31,157 nucleotides of DNA from a virus: positions 1-31,157 of the IMG/VR virus record IMGVR_UViG_3300037296_000148. The stretch is one strand, 5' to 3'. Positions 15,879 to 23,280 of the stretch are shown here, one piece after another. Made by a program: the position numbers and the translations under genes. The notes under the pieces are model-generated. The model made no database searches and was not told the origin of the DNA. It was given only the letters and a program-made list of their open reading frames with translations. The number at the start of each line of letters is the position of its first letter. Positions within the stretch are counted from its first letter, which is position 1.

Positions 15879-17609
15879 ATGCTTGGCAAGTTTTTCGCCG
15901 CCCGTGTATCGGGTCCGGACGTGACGTTTAATGCGGTCACGCATGCACGCGAAGATCTGCAGGTTTTCAGCGGTTCTTTGACGCAAGTGCGCAACGAGAC
16001 TGCAACGATCGAACTCGAGATCAAAGCGCCGGACGGCGGCTTTTTCACATCGGACCGCTGGTTGATCTTATCAGCTGAAGTGAACGGCATTGCGCGCGAG
16101 CTTGCGCGCGGCGAGATCATCGCATTTCCGCTATCGCTGGCTGGCGCGACTGTCAGCGTCGAAGCCGTATGCCGCCGCGCAGACGTGAGCGCGCTTGTTG
16201 ATGCGCTTTATGCTGCACGTGACAGCGAAGTGCCGACGGAGCTTGAAGACCCTGCAAATACGCGGCGCGGAGAGCGATACTTTTCTGATTTCGTCTATCA
16301 TAATCCGATAACGTTAGCGCCGTCATTCGACCCTATCGCCGGCGCGTCCGCGCCCGTTATGACGCTATACGGCGAAGGCGCATCTGATCTGGCGGACATC
16401 TTCGATATCGGCATTTCTCTTGTTAACGACCCCGCAAATCGCGTGACAGTGCGCGCGACGACGTCGCTAGAGCAGTCAGAATGGAACAAGATCAATGCAG
16501 CTGTGCGCTTCATTGATATTCCGCTGCAAGAGCGCACAACGCTGACGCCGAACGCGCTGGTTTCCGCGGCGTCAAAGCTGACGCTTGGCGGCGGATTTGA
16601 GCACCTGGGCTCTGACGTCAAAACGACAGTGATAGGATCTGAAAAGATCTGGACGAAGACGAAAGTCACAGACCCTTTTACGTGCATCATCAAGCGCGGC
16701 GAGAGCGCGACGCAGCCAATCCATCGCATCGACAGCATAGATGTGACGTGCATCGTCAATGCATTGCAGCCGCGCACAGAAGAGCTTTCAGTCAGCGTCG
16801 CTGCACTAATCGGTTCGATTGGCAGCGCATCGGCAGATGTCGACGAAGACTATGTGAGCGTTTTTGACGGTCAGAAATTAGCACGCTACACGAAGACGTT
16901 CACTTATATCCCGCGCAACATCAATGCATCAAAGTCTGTCCGCCGCACGTCAGTTGGTTCCAGCGTCTTTTTCTCAAACGGCGATCTGCGAGACACAACG
17001 CATGACATTGTGAGAGCGATAGTGCGCCGCGCCGCGCGCGAAGCGATCATCAGAGCGCATTGCGTTGAGCTGACAGTGACAGTTCGTGCAGATATTGCAG
17101 CAGCTTTGACGCTGAAAGACCGCGTGACGATCATCGACCTGCGGCTGCCCGGCGGCCGCGCAACCGGCCGCGTAGTGGGGATCGATCTGAACTTCGGCAC
17201 GCAGACTGACGGCGTCATCATCTTGTCTTGCCCTGTTCCGTCAGGCGCCGGGATCCCTGCTGGTGAAGTCATCGACGCCGGTCTTGCTAAAATTTGCATT
17301 CCGGAATTTTCGCTGCAGTCGTTCGACAGCTTGATTATTCCCGCAGCGATCGACGCCGTTGACTCTGCAGATGCACGCTTTCTTGCGCCCGTCTTTGAGT
17401 TGACAGACGCGGGCACAACGCAACGATCAGCGATTGCGGGCACAGATGAAACTGGCCCTATCGTCGCAGACCCGGCCGCCGCTATCCCGCAAACGGGTAT
17501 CAGTATCGACTTCGCAGACTTGAGCGCGGCGATCCCGGAAGATGTTCCTTTGCGAAATTTCAAGCTGAAAACATGCTATGTTGAGCTACCGACAGGAATT
17601 TCGATATGA
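15879..17609 (+). CDS. Tail tip or baseplate hub protein
   Basis: A 576-residue, beta-rich protein directly after the distal-tail gene. The N-terminal part (VFSGSLTQVRNETATIELEI, GEIIAFPLSLAGATVSVEAVCR) resembles the opening of tail hub proteins. The middle alternates strands and helices, and the C-terminal third contains RVTIIDLRLPGGRATGRVVGIDL followed by a low-complexity region (about 480-576). The position suggests a hub like gp27 or lambda gpL/gpJ N-terminus. No peptidase or glycosidase motif is seen. The start has GGAGG 8 bases upstream, and the end overlaps the next start by 4 bases. Confidence 0.6.
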   Translation: MLGKFFAARVSGPDVTFNAVTHAREDLQVFSGSLTQVRNETATIELEIKAPDGGFFTSDRWLILSAEVNGIARELARGEIIAFPLSLAGATVSVEAVCRRADVSALVDALYAARDSEVPTELEDPANTRRGERYFSDFVYHNPITLAPSFDPIAGASAPVMTLYGEGASDLADIFDIGISLVNDPANRVTVRATTSLEQSEWNKINAAVRFIDIPLQERTTLTPNALVSAASKLTLGGGFEHLGSDVKTTVIGSEKIWTKTKVTDPFTCIIKRGESATQPIHRIDSIDVTCIVNALQPRTEELSVSVAALIGSIGSASADVDEDYVSVFDGQKLARYTKTFTYIPRNINASKSVRRTSVGSSVFFSNGDLRDTTHDIVRAIVRRAAREAIIRAHCVELTVTVRADIAAALTLKDRVTIIDLRLPGGRATGRVVGIDLNFGTQTDGVIILSCPVPSGAGIPAGEVIDAGLAKICIPEFSLQSFDSLIIPAAIDAVDSADARFLAPVFELTDAGTTQRSAIAGTDETGPIVADPAAAIPQTGISIDFADLSAAIPEDVPLRNFKLKTCYVELPTGISI

Positions 17610-18367
17610 GCGCGTCAGATAGATTAATTGCGAATAACTTATTCACGCCGTCAGTGGCGCAAGAGCAGCGTGAAACCCTTGTCGCTGATACGTATTACAA
17701 GGCGACGCCGGTCGATGAAGTCGAAGAAAAGCCGGACCCCATCATTTATGATGAACCGGTCAGCGGCACGGTGACGTCCGGTGTTATAGCCGCGACGGTT
17801 TCGACAAACGGCCTTATGCCAGTCAGCGTCTACCCCGGCGCGTGGGACGTGCTTGCGTGCGGCATGGCATACATCGACGCAAGCTTCGTAAGCTTCAAGC
17901 TGCCCGCGCCAGGCTACAGCATTGCAGACTACGCAACAGGATTAGCTGAAGCGGAGTTCGACGAAACAGCTATCGCTGCCGGCTCCAGCGTCCCGGCACG
18001 GCAGAACTTGCGTGACGTGCGCTTCAATGAATCGTTCATGATGCAAGCGACTGCGATCTGCGACGCAGAGGGCCTGGCACAGCTTGCGCTGGCGACGGGT
18101 GCCGCGGTGGAGCCGCTACGCTGGGCGGGCCCGTTCGGCGCGTCAGAAGCGTTCATGCTTGATGTTAATATAGCTGATCACGTCATTCCTGGCGCCAACG
18201 GAAATCCGGACACGGTTCTTGTCCACGACACGTCAAACGTGTCTTATCAAGTGCCAGACGTTCTCGATGTGACAATGAATACTGACATGCGCGCCACCGT
18301 CGATCTGACGTTTTTGCTCTTGCCCGGCGCGACGGGCTGGACGGTTTCGATAGTGAGGATCAGATGA
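17606..18367 (+). CDS. Tail-tip protein, paralogue 1
   Basis: A 253-residue protein of unknown fold. It begins MSASDRLIANNLF and contains DTYYKATP near residue 30. The following gene begins MSAEDRLRAAGLV and contains DEYFKLRP, so the two share an N-terminal anchor that may dock on the same tail component. The rest is strand-rich and acidic. The C-terminus ends with a likely strand pair (ATVDLTFLLLPGATGWTVSIVRI). It overlaps both neighbours by ATGA. It may be a tail fibre or receptor-binding component. Confidence 0.55.
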   Translation: MSASDRLIANNLFTPSVAQEQRETLVADTYYKATPVDEVEEKPDPIIYDEPVSGTVTSGVIAATVSTNGLMPVSVYPGAWDVLACGMAYIDASFVSFKLPAPGYSIADYATGLAEAEFDETAIAAGSSVPARQNLRDVRFNESFMMQATAICDAEGLAQLALATGAAVEPLRWAGPFGASEAFMLDVNIADHVIPGANGNPDTVLVHDTSNVSYQVPDVLDVTMNTDMRATVDLTFLLLPGATGWTVSIVRIR

Positions 18368-19236
18368 GCGCTGAAGACAGACTCCGCGCCGCAGGTCTTG
18401 TGCGCGATGAATATTTCAAGCTACGACCGCCGGCGGCGGACATCGCGACTCAGCAGCCGGCCGCGCCGAAGGCGGCTTTCGCACGGGTCTATGATAATTT
18501 TGCAGAGCCGCAAGAGACAGAAGCTGCACGGATCAAGCACGGCGGATATCTGCGCCCGTCCGTGCGGCTAAACGCATTGCGCCCCCTGCAGAGCCATCTG
18601 CAAGACGACAAGCGCGGCATGGATTGGCATATGCGCCCGCAGCCGGCCCTGCACGTCGCCATTGGCGCGCAAGAGTTTAACAGCGTCCAGCGTCCCGAAT
18701 TTCGGATAAAAGTGGGAGACCCGTTTGATTCAGTCTACGTCGACAAAGGTCCGGAGTTCAGACTCACGACGCCGTTCATTCTGTCACAGCCTTTCGATCA
18801 TATCGACGTCAACGCATCGATAGATGCAGAATGCAATCCGCTTGAGATCCCGCGCACCCGCTTTAGCGCCCGCGGCCGGGCGGTCTTGCGCGCGCATCCC
18901 GACAGGCTTTTCACGACATTCATTTTTGACTTTGGTCAGACGAGCGCCATCGGCGGTTTTGCCGCGGCGAACGTGTCATTGCTTGCGTCTGCAAATCAGC
19001 CCATCCCCGCGCATAGCAGCCTTGAGCACACGACGAAGGAAACCGACGGCGTAAACCTGCGCGCGATCGGTCGCTATCGTGATAACCGTTTCTCGACGAA
19101 CGAAAGTGAAGGGCTGGACACAATTGTTACCTATGTAGCGCCCGGCGCGTCAGCGGTCATCGACATCATTGCGACGTGCGAAATCGTGAGTGGAAGCGCG
19201 ACAAACAAGATCATGACGTTTCAGCGCCTGGCTTGA
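18364..19236 (+). CDS. Tail-tip protein, paralogue 2
   Basis: A 290-residue protein whose N-terminal MSAEDRLRAAGLV matches that of the preceding gene, after which the two diverge. It contains a Pro/Ala linker (ADIATQQPAAPKAA), an aromatic central part, and a C-terminal beta-rich domain (AVIDIIATCEIVSGSATNKIMTFQRL). As the last gene of the structural block it is a good candidate receptor-binding protein. Its stop codon lies inside the -35 box of the repressor promoter at 19233-19238, so tail transcription may run into the repressor-integrase genes. Confidence 0.55.
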   Translation: MSAEDRLRAAGLVRDEYFKLRPPAADIATQQPAAPKAAFARVYDNFAEPQETEAARIKHGGYLRPSVRLNALRPLQSHLQDDKRGMDWHMRPQPALHVAIGAQEFNSVQRPEFRIKVGDPFDSVYVDKGPEFRLTTPFILSQPFDHIDVNASIDAECNPLEIPRTRFSARGRAVLRAHPDRLFTTFIFDFGQTSAIGGFAAANVSLLASANQPIPAHSSLEHTTKETDGVNLRAIGRYRDNRFSTNESEGLDTIVTYVAPGASAVIDIIATCEIVSGSATNKIMTFQRLA

Positions 19237-19262
19237 CATTCCGCGGTATTCAGCGGAATAAT
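19233..19262 (+). promoter_or_regulatory. Repressor-integrase promoter with operator
   Basis: TTGACA (19233-19238), an 18-base spacer and AATAAT (19257-19262) resemble a sigma70-type promoter. Inside lies the perfect inverted repeat ATTCCGC (19238-19244) and GCGGAAT (19253-19259) with an 8-base spacer. A repressor bound here would cover both promoter boxes, so the downstream helix-turn-helix protein probably controls itself. Confidence 0.7.
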
Positions 19263-19290
19263 GCGAAGAAATAGTATTTCGGAGCATCAA

Positions 19291-19665
19291 ATGAACGACG
19301 AAGAGTTGCTGGCGCATATCGCAGAGAAGCTTGCTGAACTCACGAAGAAGTCAGGATTGACGCAAGCAGAGGTTGCGCGCCGGGCCGGTCAGCAGCGCGA
19401 CGCATACGGCCGCTACGTTCTCGGCAAGACGATGCCACCGACGTTCAAGCTTGCCGCTATTGCGCGCGTTTTTGGCGTTGAGCCCGGCGACATAGATCCT
19501 GTGCGCGACTATTCGACAGTTCTGATGCAGCCGGACAAGCACAACGCGTTCAAGATCACGCCGTCAGACGACGGCGATATGGTTCATCTTGCGCTTGATA
19601 TCGATCTGCCGATCGAAGTCGCGGGCAACGTCATGAAGCTTGTGAATCCGTATCGGATCGGGTGA
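19291..19665 (+). CDS. Helix-turn-helix repressor, XRE type
   Basis: A 124-residue protein with an N-terminal XRE-type helix-turn-helix (ELTKKSGLTQAEVARRAGQQRDAYGRYVLGKTMPPTFKLAAIARVF, about residues 15-60), followed by a small C-terminal part without peptidase residues, so it is not a LexA-cleavable CI. It probably regulates lysogeny and its own operon through the operator at 19238-19259. ATG 19291 has GGAG 7 bases upstream; ATG 19261 is less likely because it would coincide with the transcription start. The stop overlaps the integrase start, so repressor and integrase are made together. Confidence 0.85.
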   Translation: MNDEELLAHIAEKLAELTKKSGLTQAEVARRAGQQRDAYGRYVLGKTMPPTFKLAAIARVFGVEPGDIDPVRDYSTVLMQPDKHNAFKITPSDDGDMVHLALDIDLPIEVAGNVMKLVNPYRIG

Positions 19666-20711
19666 TGGCGAAGGGCCCGTATCTTATCCGCGTCGTAAAC
19701 TCAAAATACTGGTATATTCGTGAAGCTGGCGGCGGGAAGCATAGCACAAGAGAGACTGACAGGGGTTTAGCGTCTGCAGTTCTTGCGCGCTACATCGACA
19801 GCAAGACCGCCGCAAAATCGACGGCGGGCGTGACGTTCGGCGACGTGCTGAACGCATATGAAGAAGACCGGCGCACGCTGAATGAGAAGACATATCTGAA
19901 CAAGTGGCAATACGTGATTAAGCGCTTGCGGCGGCGCGACGGGCACCGGCCGCTTGAAGAGATCACGACGGATTGGGCGAAGACATACGTCAAAGACCGG
20001 CTTGAAGAGGTCCAAGAGCCGACGATCAGGCAAGAACTGGCGTCAGTGATGGCGGCTTGGAATGTTGCAATTCGCAACAGTATCACAACCATTCCCGTGC
20101 CCGTCTTCGCGCTGCCGGCCGCGTCCGATCCGCGTGACGACTATCTTATGCGTGATGAAGCTGATCGATTGATTGCAGCTGCAGATAAGCCGCATGTGCG
20201 TTTATTCATCAGATTAGCGCTTGCGACAGCCGGCCGGCATGAAGCTATTTTGCAGCTGACATGGTCGCAGATAGATCTAGAACAGAATATTGTAGACCTG
20301 CGCCGCCGCGCCGCGCCGGTGCCGCGCAAACATCGCGCAGGTCCGAAGTCAGCAGAGCCCAGACAAAAATTGCGGGGTCATGTTCCGATCAGCGGCGCGA
20401 TCGTCGAAGAGCTGCACGAAGCCCGCGCGCGGGCCGTCACGGATCACGTCATTGAATACCGTGGTCAGCCGATAAAATCGATCAAGAACGGCTTCAGAGC
20501 GGCGGTTATCGCTGCAAAGCTAGATCCAGACTTCATCACGCCGCACGCGCTGCGTCACACAGCAGCGACTTGGGCGATGCAAGCCGGCGTTGATGTGATC
20601 AAAGTCGCAGGCATGATGGGTCACAAAGACACGAAGATGATCCTTGCTGTCTACGGTCACCATCACCCAAAATTCATGGCGGGGATCTCTGACGCGCTAC
20701 GCATTGACTGA
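19665..20711 (+). CDS. int: Tyrosine integrase
   Basis: A 348-residue site-specific recombinase. The catalytic domain (about 160-348) has R191 in ATAGRHEAI, H294 and R297 in HALRH, H320 in MMGHKD and the nucleophile Y330 in AVYGHHHP. A core-binding domain (about 55-150) precedes it, and the N-terminus (YWYIREAGGGKHSTRET) looks like an arm-binding or short beta-sheet region. ATG 19665 overlaps the repressor stop (GTGATG). It most likely acts at the tRNA-Thr fragment at 22908-22957. The last 15 bases overlap a convergent gene on the other strand. Confidence 0.95.
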   Translation: MAKGPYLIRVVNSKYWYIREAGGGKHSTRETDRGLASAVLARYIDSKTAAKSTAGVTFGDVLNAYEEDRRTLNEKTYLNKWQYVIKRLRRRDGHRPLEEITTDWAKTYVKDRLEEVQEPTIRQELASVMAAWNVAIRNSITTIPVPVFALPAASDPRDDYLMRDEADRLIAAADKPHVRLFIRLALATAGRHEAILQLTWSQIDLEQNIVDLRRRAAPVPRKHRAGPKSAEPRQKLRGHVPISGAIVEELHEARARAVTDHVIEYRGQPIKSIKNGFRAAVIAAKLDPDFITPHALRHTAATWAMQAGVDVIKVAGMMGHKDTKMILAVYGHHHPKFMAGISDALRID

Positions 20712-21260
20712 TAATCGGCGCGGTGCGGTTGCGGTGAATGCGTATGCGCAATCATCAGAGAAGTGATTTTCGCAAATCAGTTGCGCGTCGCCCTGCGCAT
20801 CGCCTGACAAGTCAAGGCCCACGACATTTGCAAAGGTGGGATTGTGCATTCCGCCGGCGTTCATCGACAGCATGAGCAGCGCAAAGCTTTCTTTTGCAGC
20901 TGAACGTGTTCGCTTGTTGGTAACGAAGTCGCGGACATCAAGCCGTCGCGAGATAAGCTTTGATCGAAGCGCGTGAAGTTGTGAGGTGAGGTGAGCGCCC
21001 TTGGCGCTATCAGCGTCGCACTGATCGAACCGCCACGGCTCATCGCATCTCAAAAAGCCGGTCAGGCTGGCAGTTGATGCGACGCTAATAACGCGGTCGC
21101 ATAGTTCTTCTGAAACGTGTTCGCGTCGCTTGAGTGATAGTGAGATTGAACGCTCTATCGTATCTGCGCTTGTCATCATCGTGATCAAGTCACGAATTTC
21201 AGCGGTATGTGTTTCAGACATCGGCGCCGGCGAAATTTCTTCAAGATATGCGTTTCTCAT
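20697..21260 (-). CDS. Uncharacterised leftward protein
   Basis: I do not recognise this 187-residue protein. It is largely helical, has a basic central part (SKLISRRLDVRDFVTNKRTRSAAKES) and a C-terminal HFSDDC; no membrane segment is seen. It lies between integrase and lysis genes in the opposite direction, where lambda-like phages often carry lysogenic-conversion or regulatory genes. ATG 21260 is chosen because GTGGAG lies upstream, and a TATAAT box (21276-21281) precedes it. That box overlaps the half-site ACAAC of an inverted repeat (21281-21308), so expression may be repressed in lysogens or controlled by the phage repressor. Confidence 0.6.
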   Translation of the reverse strand: MRNAYLEEISPAPMSETHTAEIRDLITMMTSADTIERSISLSLKRREHVSEELCDRVISVASTASLTGFLRCDEPWRFDQCDADSAKGAHLTSQLHALRSKLISRRLDVRDFVTNKRTRSAAKESFALLMLSMNAGGMHNPTFANVVGLDLSGDAQGDAQLICENHFSDDCAYAFTATAPRRLSVNA

Positions 21261-21275
21261 GTTTGCTCCACGTGC

Positions 21276-21308
21276 ATTATACAACATGAACATACAGCTA
21301 TAAGTTGT
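21276..21308 (-). promoter_or_regulatory. Promoter and operator for leftward gene
   Basis: Read on the minus strand, a perfect TATAAT (21276-21281) lies 15 bases before ATG 21260. ACAAC (21281-21285) and GTTGT (21304-21308) are inverted halves 18 bases apart around it. The -35 region is weak, as expected for a regulated promoter. Confidence 0.5.
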
Positions 21309-21345
21309 TAAAATCGCTACAAAGTTTCAGACAATCCACATGTTT

Positions 21346-21375
21346 CCATGGTTTTTCCGACACGGGCTGTATCGT
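21346..21375 (+). promoter_or_regulatory. Late-promoter-like element P4
   Basis: CCATGGTTTTTCCG, a 10-base spacer and TATCGT (followed by TG), ending 26 bases before the endolysin ATG at 21402. It differs from the consensus 14-mer at one base. Confidence 0.75.
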
Positions 21376-21401
21376 TGAAAAAACGGCGCAGGAGCGGCAG
21401 G

Positions 21402-22055
21402 ATGGATCTTAAAATTGGCGATACACAACTGATCATAGCGACTGCGCGCGCTGAAAATCTGTTGCGCAATGAGCTGGCTTACGCACTTGCTACGACGTAT
21501 CACGAGACCGCTTTCACAATGAAACCGGTCAGAGAAACGCTTGCGAAAAATGACGCCGAAGCCATCCGGATCCTGGATAAATCCTGGTCCGCCAAAAAAT
21601 TGCCCTGGGTGAAGATCCCATATTGGCGCTATGACGATGCTGGCCGGTCGTGGCTGGGTCGTGGATACGTGCAGCTGACTTGGTATGTGAATTATCTTGC
21701 GATGACGCGACGCCTCGGCGTGGACCTGATGACTGACCCGAACGCGGCCCTGCGGCCCGACGTGGCGGCCCGGATCTTAATCATCGGCATGAAAGAGGGC
21801 ACGTTCACCGGTAAGCGGTTGAGCGACTATATCACTCTGAAGAAGAGTGACTTCAAAAGTGCGCGGCGGATCATCAACGGCACAGACAAAGATGATCAGA
21901 TTGCAGCTTATGCGCGTGCGTATGACGCTGCGCTGACCACGGCCGGCTACGGCGTCGACCCTGCTCTGCCTGTCAAGATCGAACATCAGAAGCCTGCGGC
22001 GTGCCTGTTCGGCCCCTTCCTGCCCTCGAGCTGGCAGAAGATCTGGACGCGCTGA
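21402..22055 (+). CDS. Endolysin, glycoside hydrolase 19-like
   Basis: A 217-residue muralytic enzyme. TTYHETAFTMKPVRE carries the probable catalytic Glu (E35), and SWLGRGYVQLTWYVNY (about 83-98) is the signature seen in family 19 chitinase-type endolysins that cleave peptidoglycan. No signal peptide or membrane anchor is visible, so it needs a holin to reach the wall. The C-terminus (PFLPSSWQKIW) is aromatic. ATG 21402 has GGAG upstream; a GTG start 54 bases earlier would lie inside the promoter element. The stop overlaps the inner spanin start. Confidence 0.9.
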   Translation: MDLKIGDTQLIIATARAENLLRNELAYALATTYHETAFTMKPVRETLAKNDAEAIRILDKSWSAKKLPWVKIPYWRYDDAGRSWLGRGYVQLTWYVNYLAMTRRLGVDLMTDPNAALRPDVAARILIIGMKEGTFTGKRLSDYITLKKSDFKSARRIINGTDKDDQIAAYARAYDAALTTAGYGVDPALPVKIEHQKPAACLFGPFLPSSWQKIWTR

Positions 22056-22372
22056 TGATGGGCCTGTTCTCAAATGTGAAGCTGATCCTGTCCGCCGGGG
22101 CCGTCGTTGCCGCGGTGATTGGCGGTCTATATGTGCGTGCGCTATCCGCTGAAGCAGACGCCGCCAGACTTTCGGCAGAGCACCACAAAGCCAGGGTTCT
22201 GGCCGTCGAGGCTGCGGCTGAGGAGATGCAGCGGCAGTTCCAGGCGATCGAAGCCGTGAGAAAGAATATCGCAATTGAAAAAGATGCGTCGCTGAAGCGA
22301 CTCGGGGCGTCTAACGACGCGTGCCTCGACATGGGCCTGCCGGCCGGCGTCTTCGGAAAAATGGGAGGGTAG
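22055..22372 (+). CDS. Inner-membrane spanin, Rz-like
   Basis: A 105-residue protein with one N-terminal membrane helix (about 9-27: KLILSAGAVVAAVIGGLYV), followed by a long charged helix (about 30-80: ALSAEADAARLSAEHHKARVL, QRQFQAIEAVRKN) that would span the periplasm. With the lipoprotein encoded next it would form a two-part spanin that disrupts the outer membrane. The start overlaps the endolysin stop (TGATG); a second ATG follows immediately. The end lies 5 bases before the outer spanin. Confidence 0.8.
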   Translation: MMGLFSNVKLILSAGAVVAAVIGGLYVRALSAEADAARLSAEHHKARVLAVEAAAEEMQRQFQAIEAVRKNIAIEKDASLKRLGASNDACLDMGLPAGVFGKMGG

Positions 22373-22393
22373 TGGGGTGGTGGAATATAAGCC
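22361..22393 (+). repeat. G-rich repeat copy with GGTGGAATATAAG
   Basis: ATGGGAGGGTAGTGGGG followed by GTGGTGGAATATAAG. The 13-base string GGTGGAATATAAG recurs at 29828-29840, in both places followed 8 bases later by CAAAAGT. It looks like the dispersed pyrimidine repeat read on the opposite strand. It overlaps the end of the inner spanin and the start of the outer spanin. Confidence 0.55.
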
Positions 22394-22658
22394 TTTCTTT
22401 CAAAAGTGGACGCGTCCTTTCTTCTTCGCAATTTGTGTGTTTCCACCTGCCCTTTTCCTGCCCTCTTGCTCCTCCAGCCAAATAAAAATGGCTGAATATC
22501 AAAATCTTCCAGAATCCAAAATTTCCTGCCCCCTGCCCTCCCAAGCGCAAATCTTGACTGATCAATCGACGTATCGGGACTTAGCAGAGAGCCGGATTGA
22601 AGCGCTGGCGGGGTGGCGTGATTGTCACGCTGCCCTGACCATCGTGAACGGCGATTAA
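22377..22658 (+). CDS. Outer-membrane spanin lipoprotein, Rz1-like
   Basis: A 93-residue protein starting at GTG, with GGAGG upstream. The basic N-terminus (YKPFFQKWTR) is followed by a hydrophobic segment (FFFAICVFPPALF) and a lipobox LPSC with C31, so it should be lipidated and sent to the outer membrane. The mature part is Pro-containing (LPESKISCPLPSQAQI), then helical. Order and overlap with the inner spanin fit a two-component spanin pair. Part of the signal peptide is encoded by dispersed repeat copy C. A strong hairpin terminator follows 4 bases after the stop. Confidence 0.75.
   Translation: MVEYKPFFQKWTRPFFFAICVFPPALFLPSCSSSQIKMAEYQNLPESKISCPLPSQAQILTDQSTYRDLAESRIEALAGWRDCHAALTIVNGD
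22421..22464 (+). repeat. Dispersed pyrimidine-rich repeat, copy C (in spanin gene)
   Basis: TTCTTCGCAATTTGTGTG then TTTCCACCTGCCCTTTTCC then TGCCCTC. It aligns with copy B with few changes and encodes the hydrophobic part of the outer-spanin signal peptide. Confidence 0.7.
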
Positions 22659-22662
22659 TAAA

Positions 22663-22685
22663 AAGGGCGGGATATCCCCGCCCTT
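22663..22685. terminator. Terminator after lysis genes
   Basis: AAGGGCGGG and CCCGCCCTT form a perfect 9-base stem with a 5-base loop, 4 bases after the outer spanin stop. A and T runs flank the stem, so it may work in both directions. Confidence 0.85.
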
Positions 22686-22805
22686 GTCGTCATATATAAA
22701 TGTCTGTCCAGTTGTTCGCTACCGCGAATTAAGGGTGAGCACGTGGGTTAAATTTACCGCAAAATTTGTAGATCTATTCCCCAACCGCCCCTACGTCACC
22801 CCGTC

Positions 22806-22893
22806 ATGCGAACCCTGTCTTGCCACAGTTGTGACACAGTCTACTATCTGGACGTGTGAAAAGCATTGTCCAGTTGGTCGACAGGGTTCGCAT
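22806..22893 (+). repeat. 14-base inverted repeat with nested hairpins
   Basis: ATGCGAACCCTGTC (22806-22819) and GACAGGGTTCGCAT (22880-22893) are perfect inverted copies around 60 bases. Inside lies a second hairpin, CTGGAC (22848-22853) with GTCCAG (22868-22873). As RNA this would fold into a branched structure; as DNA it could form a cruciform or a paired protein site. Confidence 0.75.
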
Positions 22894-22898
22894 ATATT
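22866..22898 (+). promoter_or_regulatory. TTGTCC-N21-TATATT promoter-like site
   Basis: TTGTCC (22866-22871), 21 bases and TATATT (22893-22898), the arrangement also seen on the minus strand at 23807-23839 and, with one more base, at 29576-29609. It overlaps the inner arm of the inverted repeat and points towards the tRNA fragment; no coding gene follows. Confidence 0.4.
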
Positions 22899-22907
22899 CT
22901 ACAGTCA

Positions 22908-22957
22908 CACTTTTGGTAAGGGTGAGGTCGAGAGTTCAATCCTCTCTCACAGCACCA
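22908..22957 (+). other. 3' part of tRNA-Thr(GGT), attachment core
   Basis: The sequence folds as the 3' two-thirds of a tRNA: anticodon stem CACTT/GGGTG with loop TTGGTAA (anticodon GGT, Thr), variable region AGGTC, T-arm GAGAG-TTCAATC-CTCTC, acceptor strand TCACAGC, then ACCA. No D-arm or adjacent 5' acceptor strand precedes it. Such fragments in phages mark the core at which integrase recombines and rebuild the host tRNA after insertion. Confidence 0.85.
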
Positions 22958-23040
22958 TCTGAACCCCTTATTTTTAACGCTATCCTACAATAAGACAGAT
23001 GATTTGGGGTGCGGGCGTGAGGTAAATTTACCTTTTCCGA

Positions 23041-23280
23041 TCAATTCATGTTCCATTTCTCTTGCGTGACGACGCCCGTCTTTATTGTGTCGAGCGGGTC
23101 GCGGCCGAAAATGCCGTTGCACCAGATGCGGGCCCAAGCTGCAGCATGCCCGGCCGTCTTAACTTCAGAATAGATCTGATGAACATTTGCAGCAACCTGC
23201 GCTTCTACCGCGTCGACTTCCGCCCCTGTGGAGGCCGCCAGGGCGGCGGCCTTTGCGTCTTTGAACGAAAACTTACTCAT
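23041..23280 (-). CDS. Small early protein, unknown
   Basis: A 79-residue protein of unknown function, MSKFSFKDAKAAALAAS at the start, helical and Ala-rich up to about residue 55 (EVDAVEAQVAANVHQIYSEVKTAGHAAAW), with a C-terminal FGRDPLDTIKTGVVTQEKW. No membrane segment is evident. ATG 23280 overlaps the stop of a 17-codon upstream reading frame (23273-23326), indicating coupled translation. It is the last gene of the leftward set beside attP, a place where excision or lysogeny accessory genes occur. Confidence 0.55.
   Translation of the reverse strand: MSKFSFKDAKAAALAASTGAEVDAVEAQVAANVHQIYSEVKTAGHAAAWARIWCNGIFGRDPLDTIKTGVVTQEKWNMN

Larger units (their letters stand above)
22704..23034. other. 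attP: Probable attP region
   Basis: This gene-free region holds the tRNA-Thr 3' fragment (22908-22957), which would be the core. It is flanked by similar A/T-rich sites, TTAAATTTACC (22748-22757 region) and GGTAAATTTACC (23021-23032), which may be arm-type or IHF-type sites. Two TTGTCCAGTTG-type motifs (22704-22716 and 22866-22878) and a 14-base inverted repeat lie in the left arm. It is separated from the integrase gene by about 2 kb. Confidence 0.7.

Noticed and set aside
21348-21401. GTG start for the endolysin, adding 18 basic residues
   Set aside because: It would begin inside the late-promoter-like element, upstream of the expected RNA start.
22828-22957. Complete tRNA-Thr with an intron or an odd D-arm
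   Set aside because: GTTGTGA (22828-22834) can pair with the acceptor strand and TGTC/GACA near 22867-22883 looks D-arm-like, but the span is about 130 bases and the acceptor, D-arm and anticodon-arm spacing is wrong. A 3' fragment as att core explains the sequence better.
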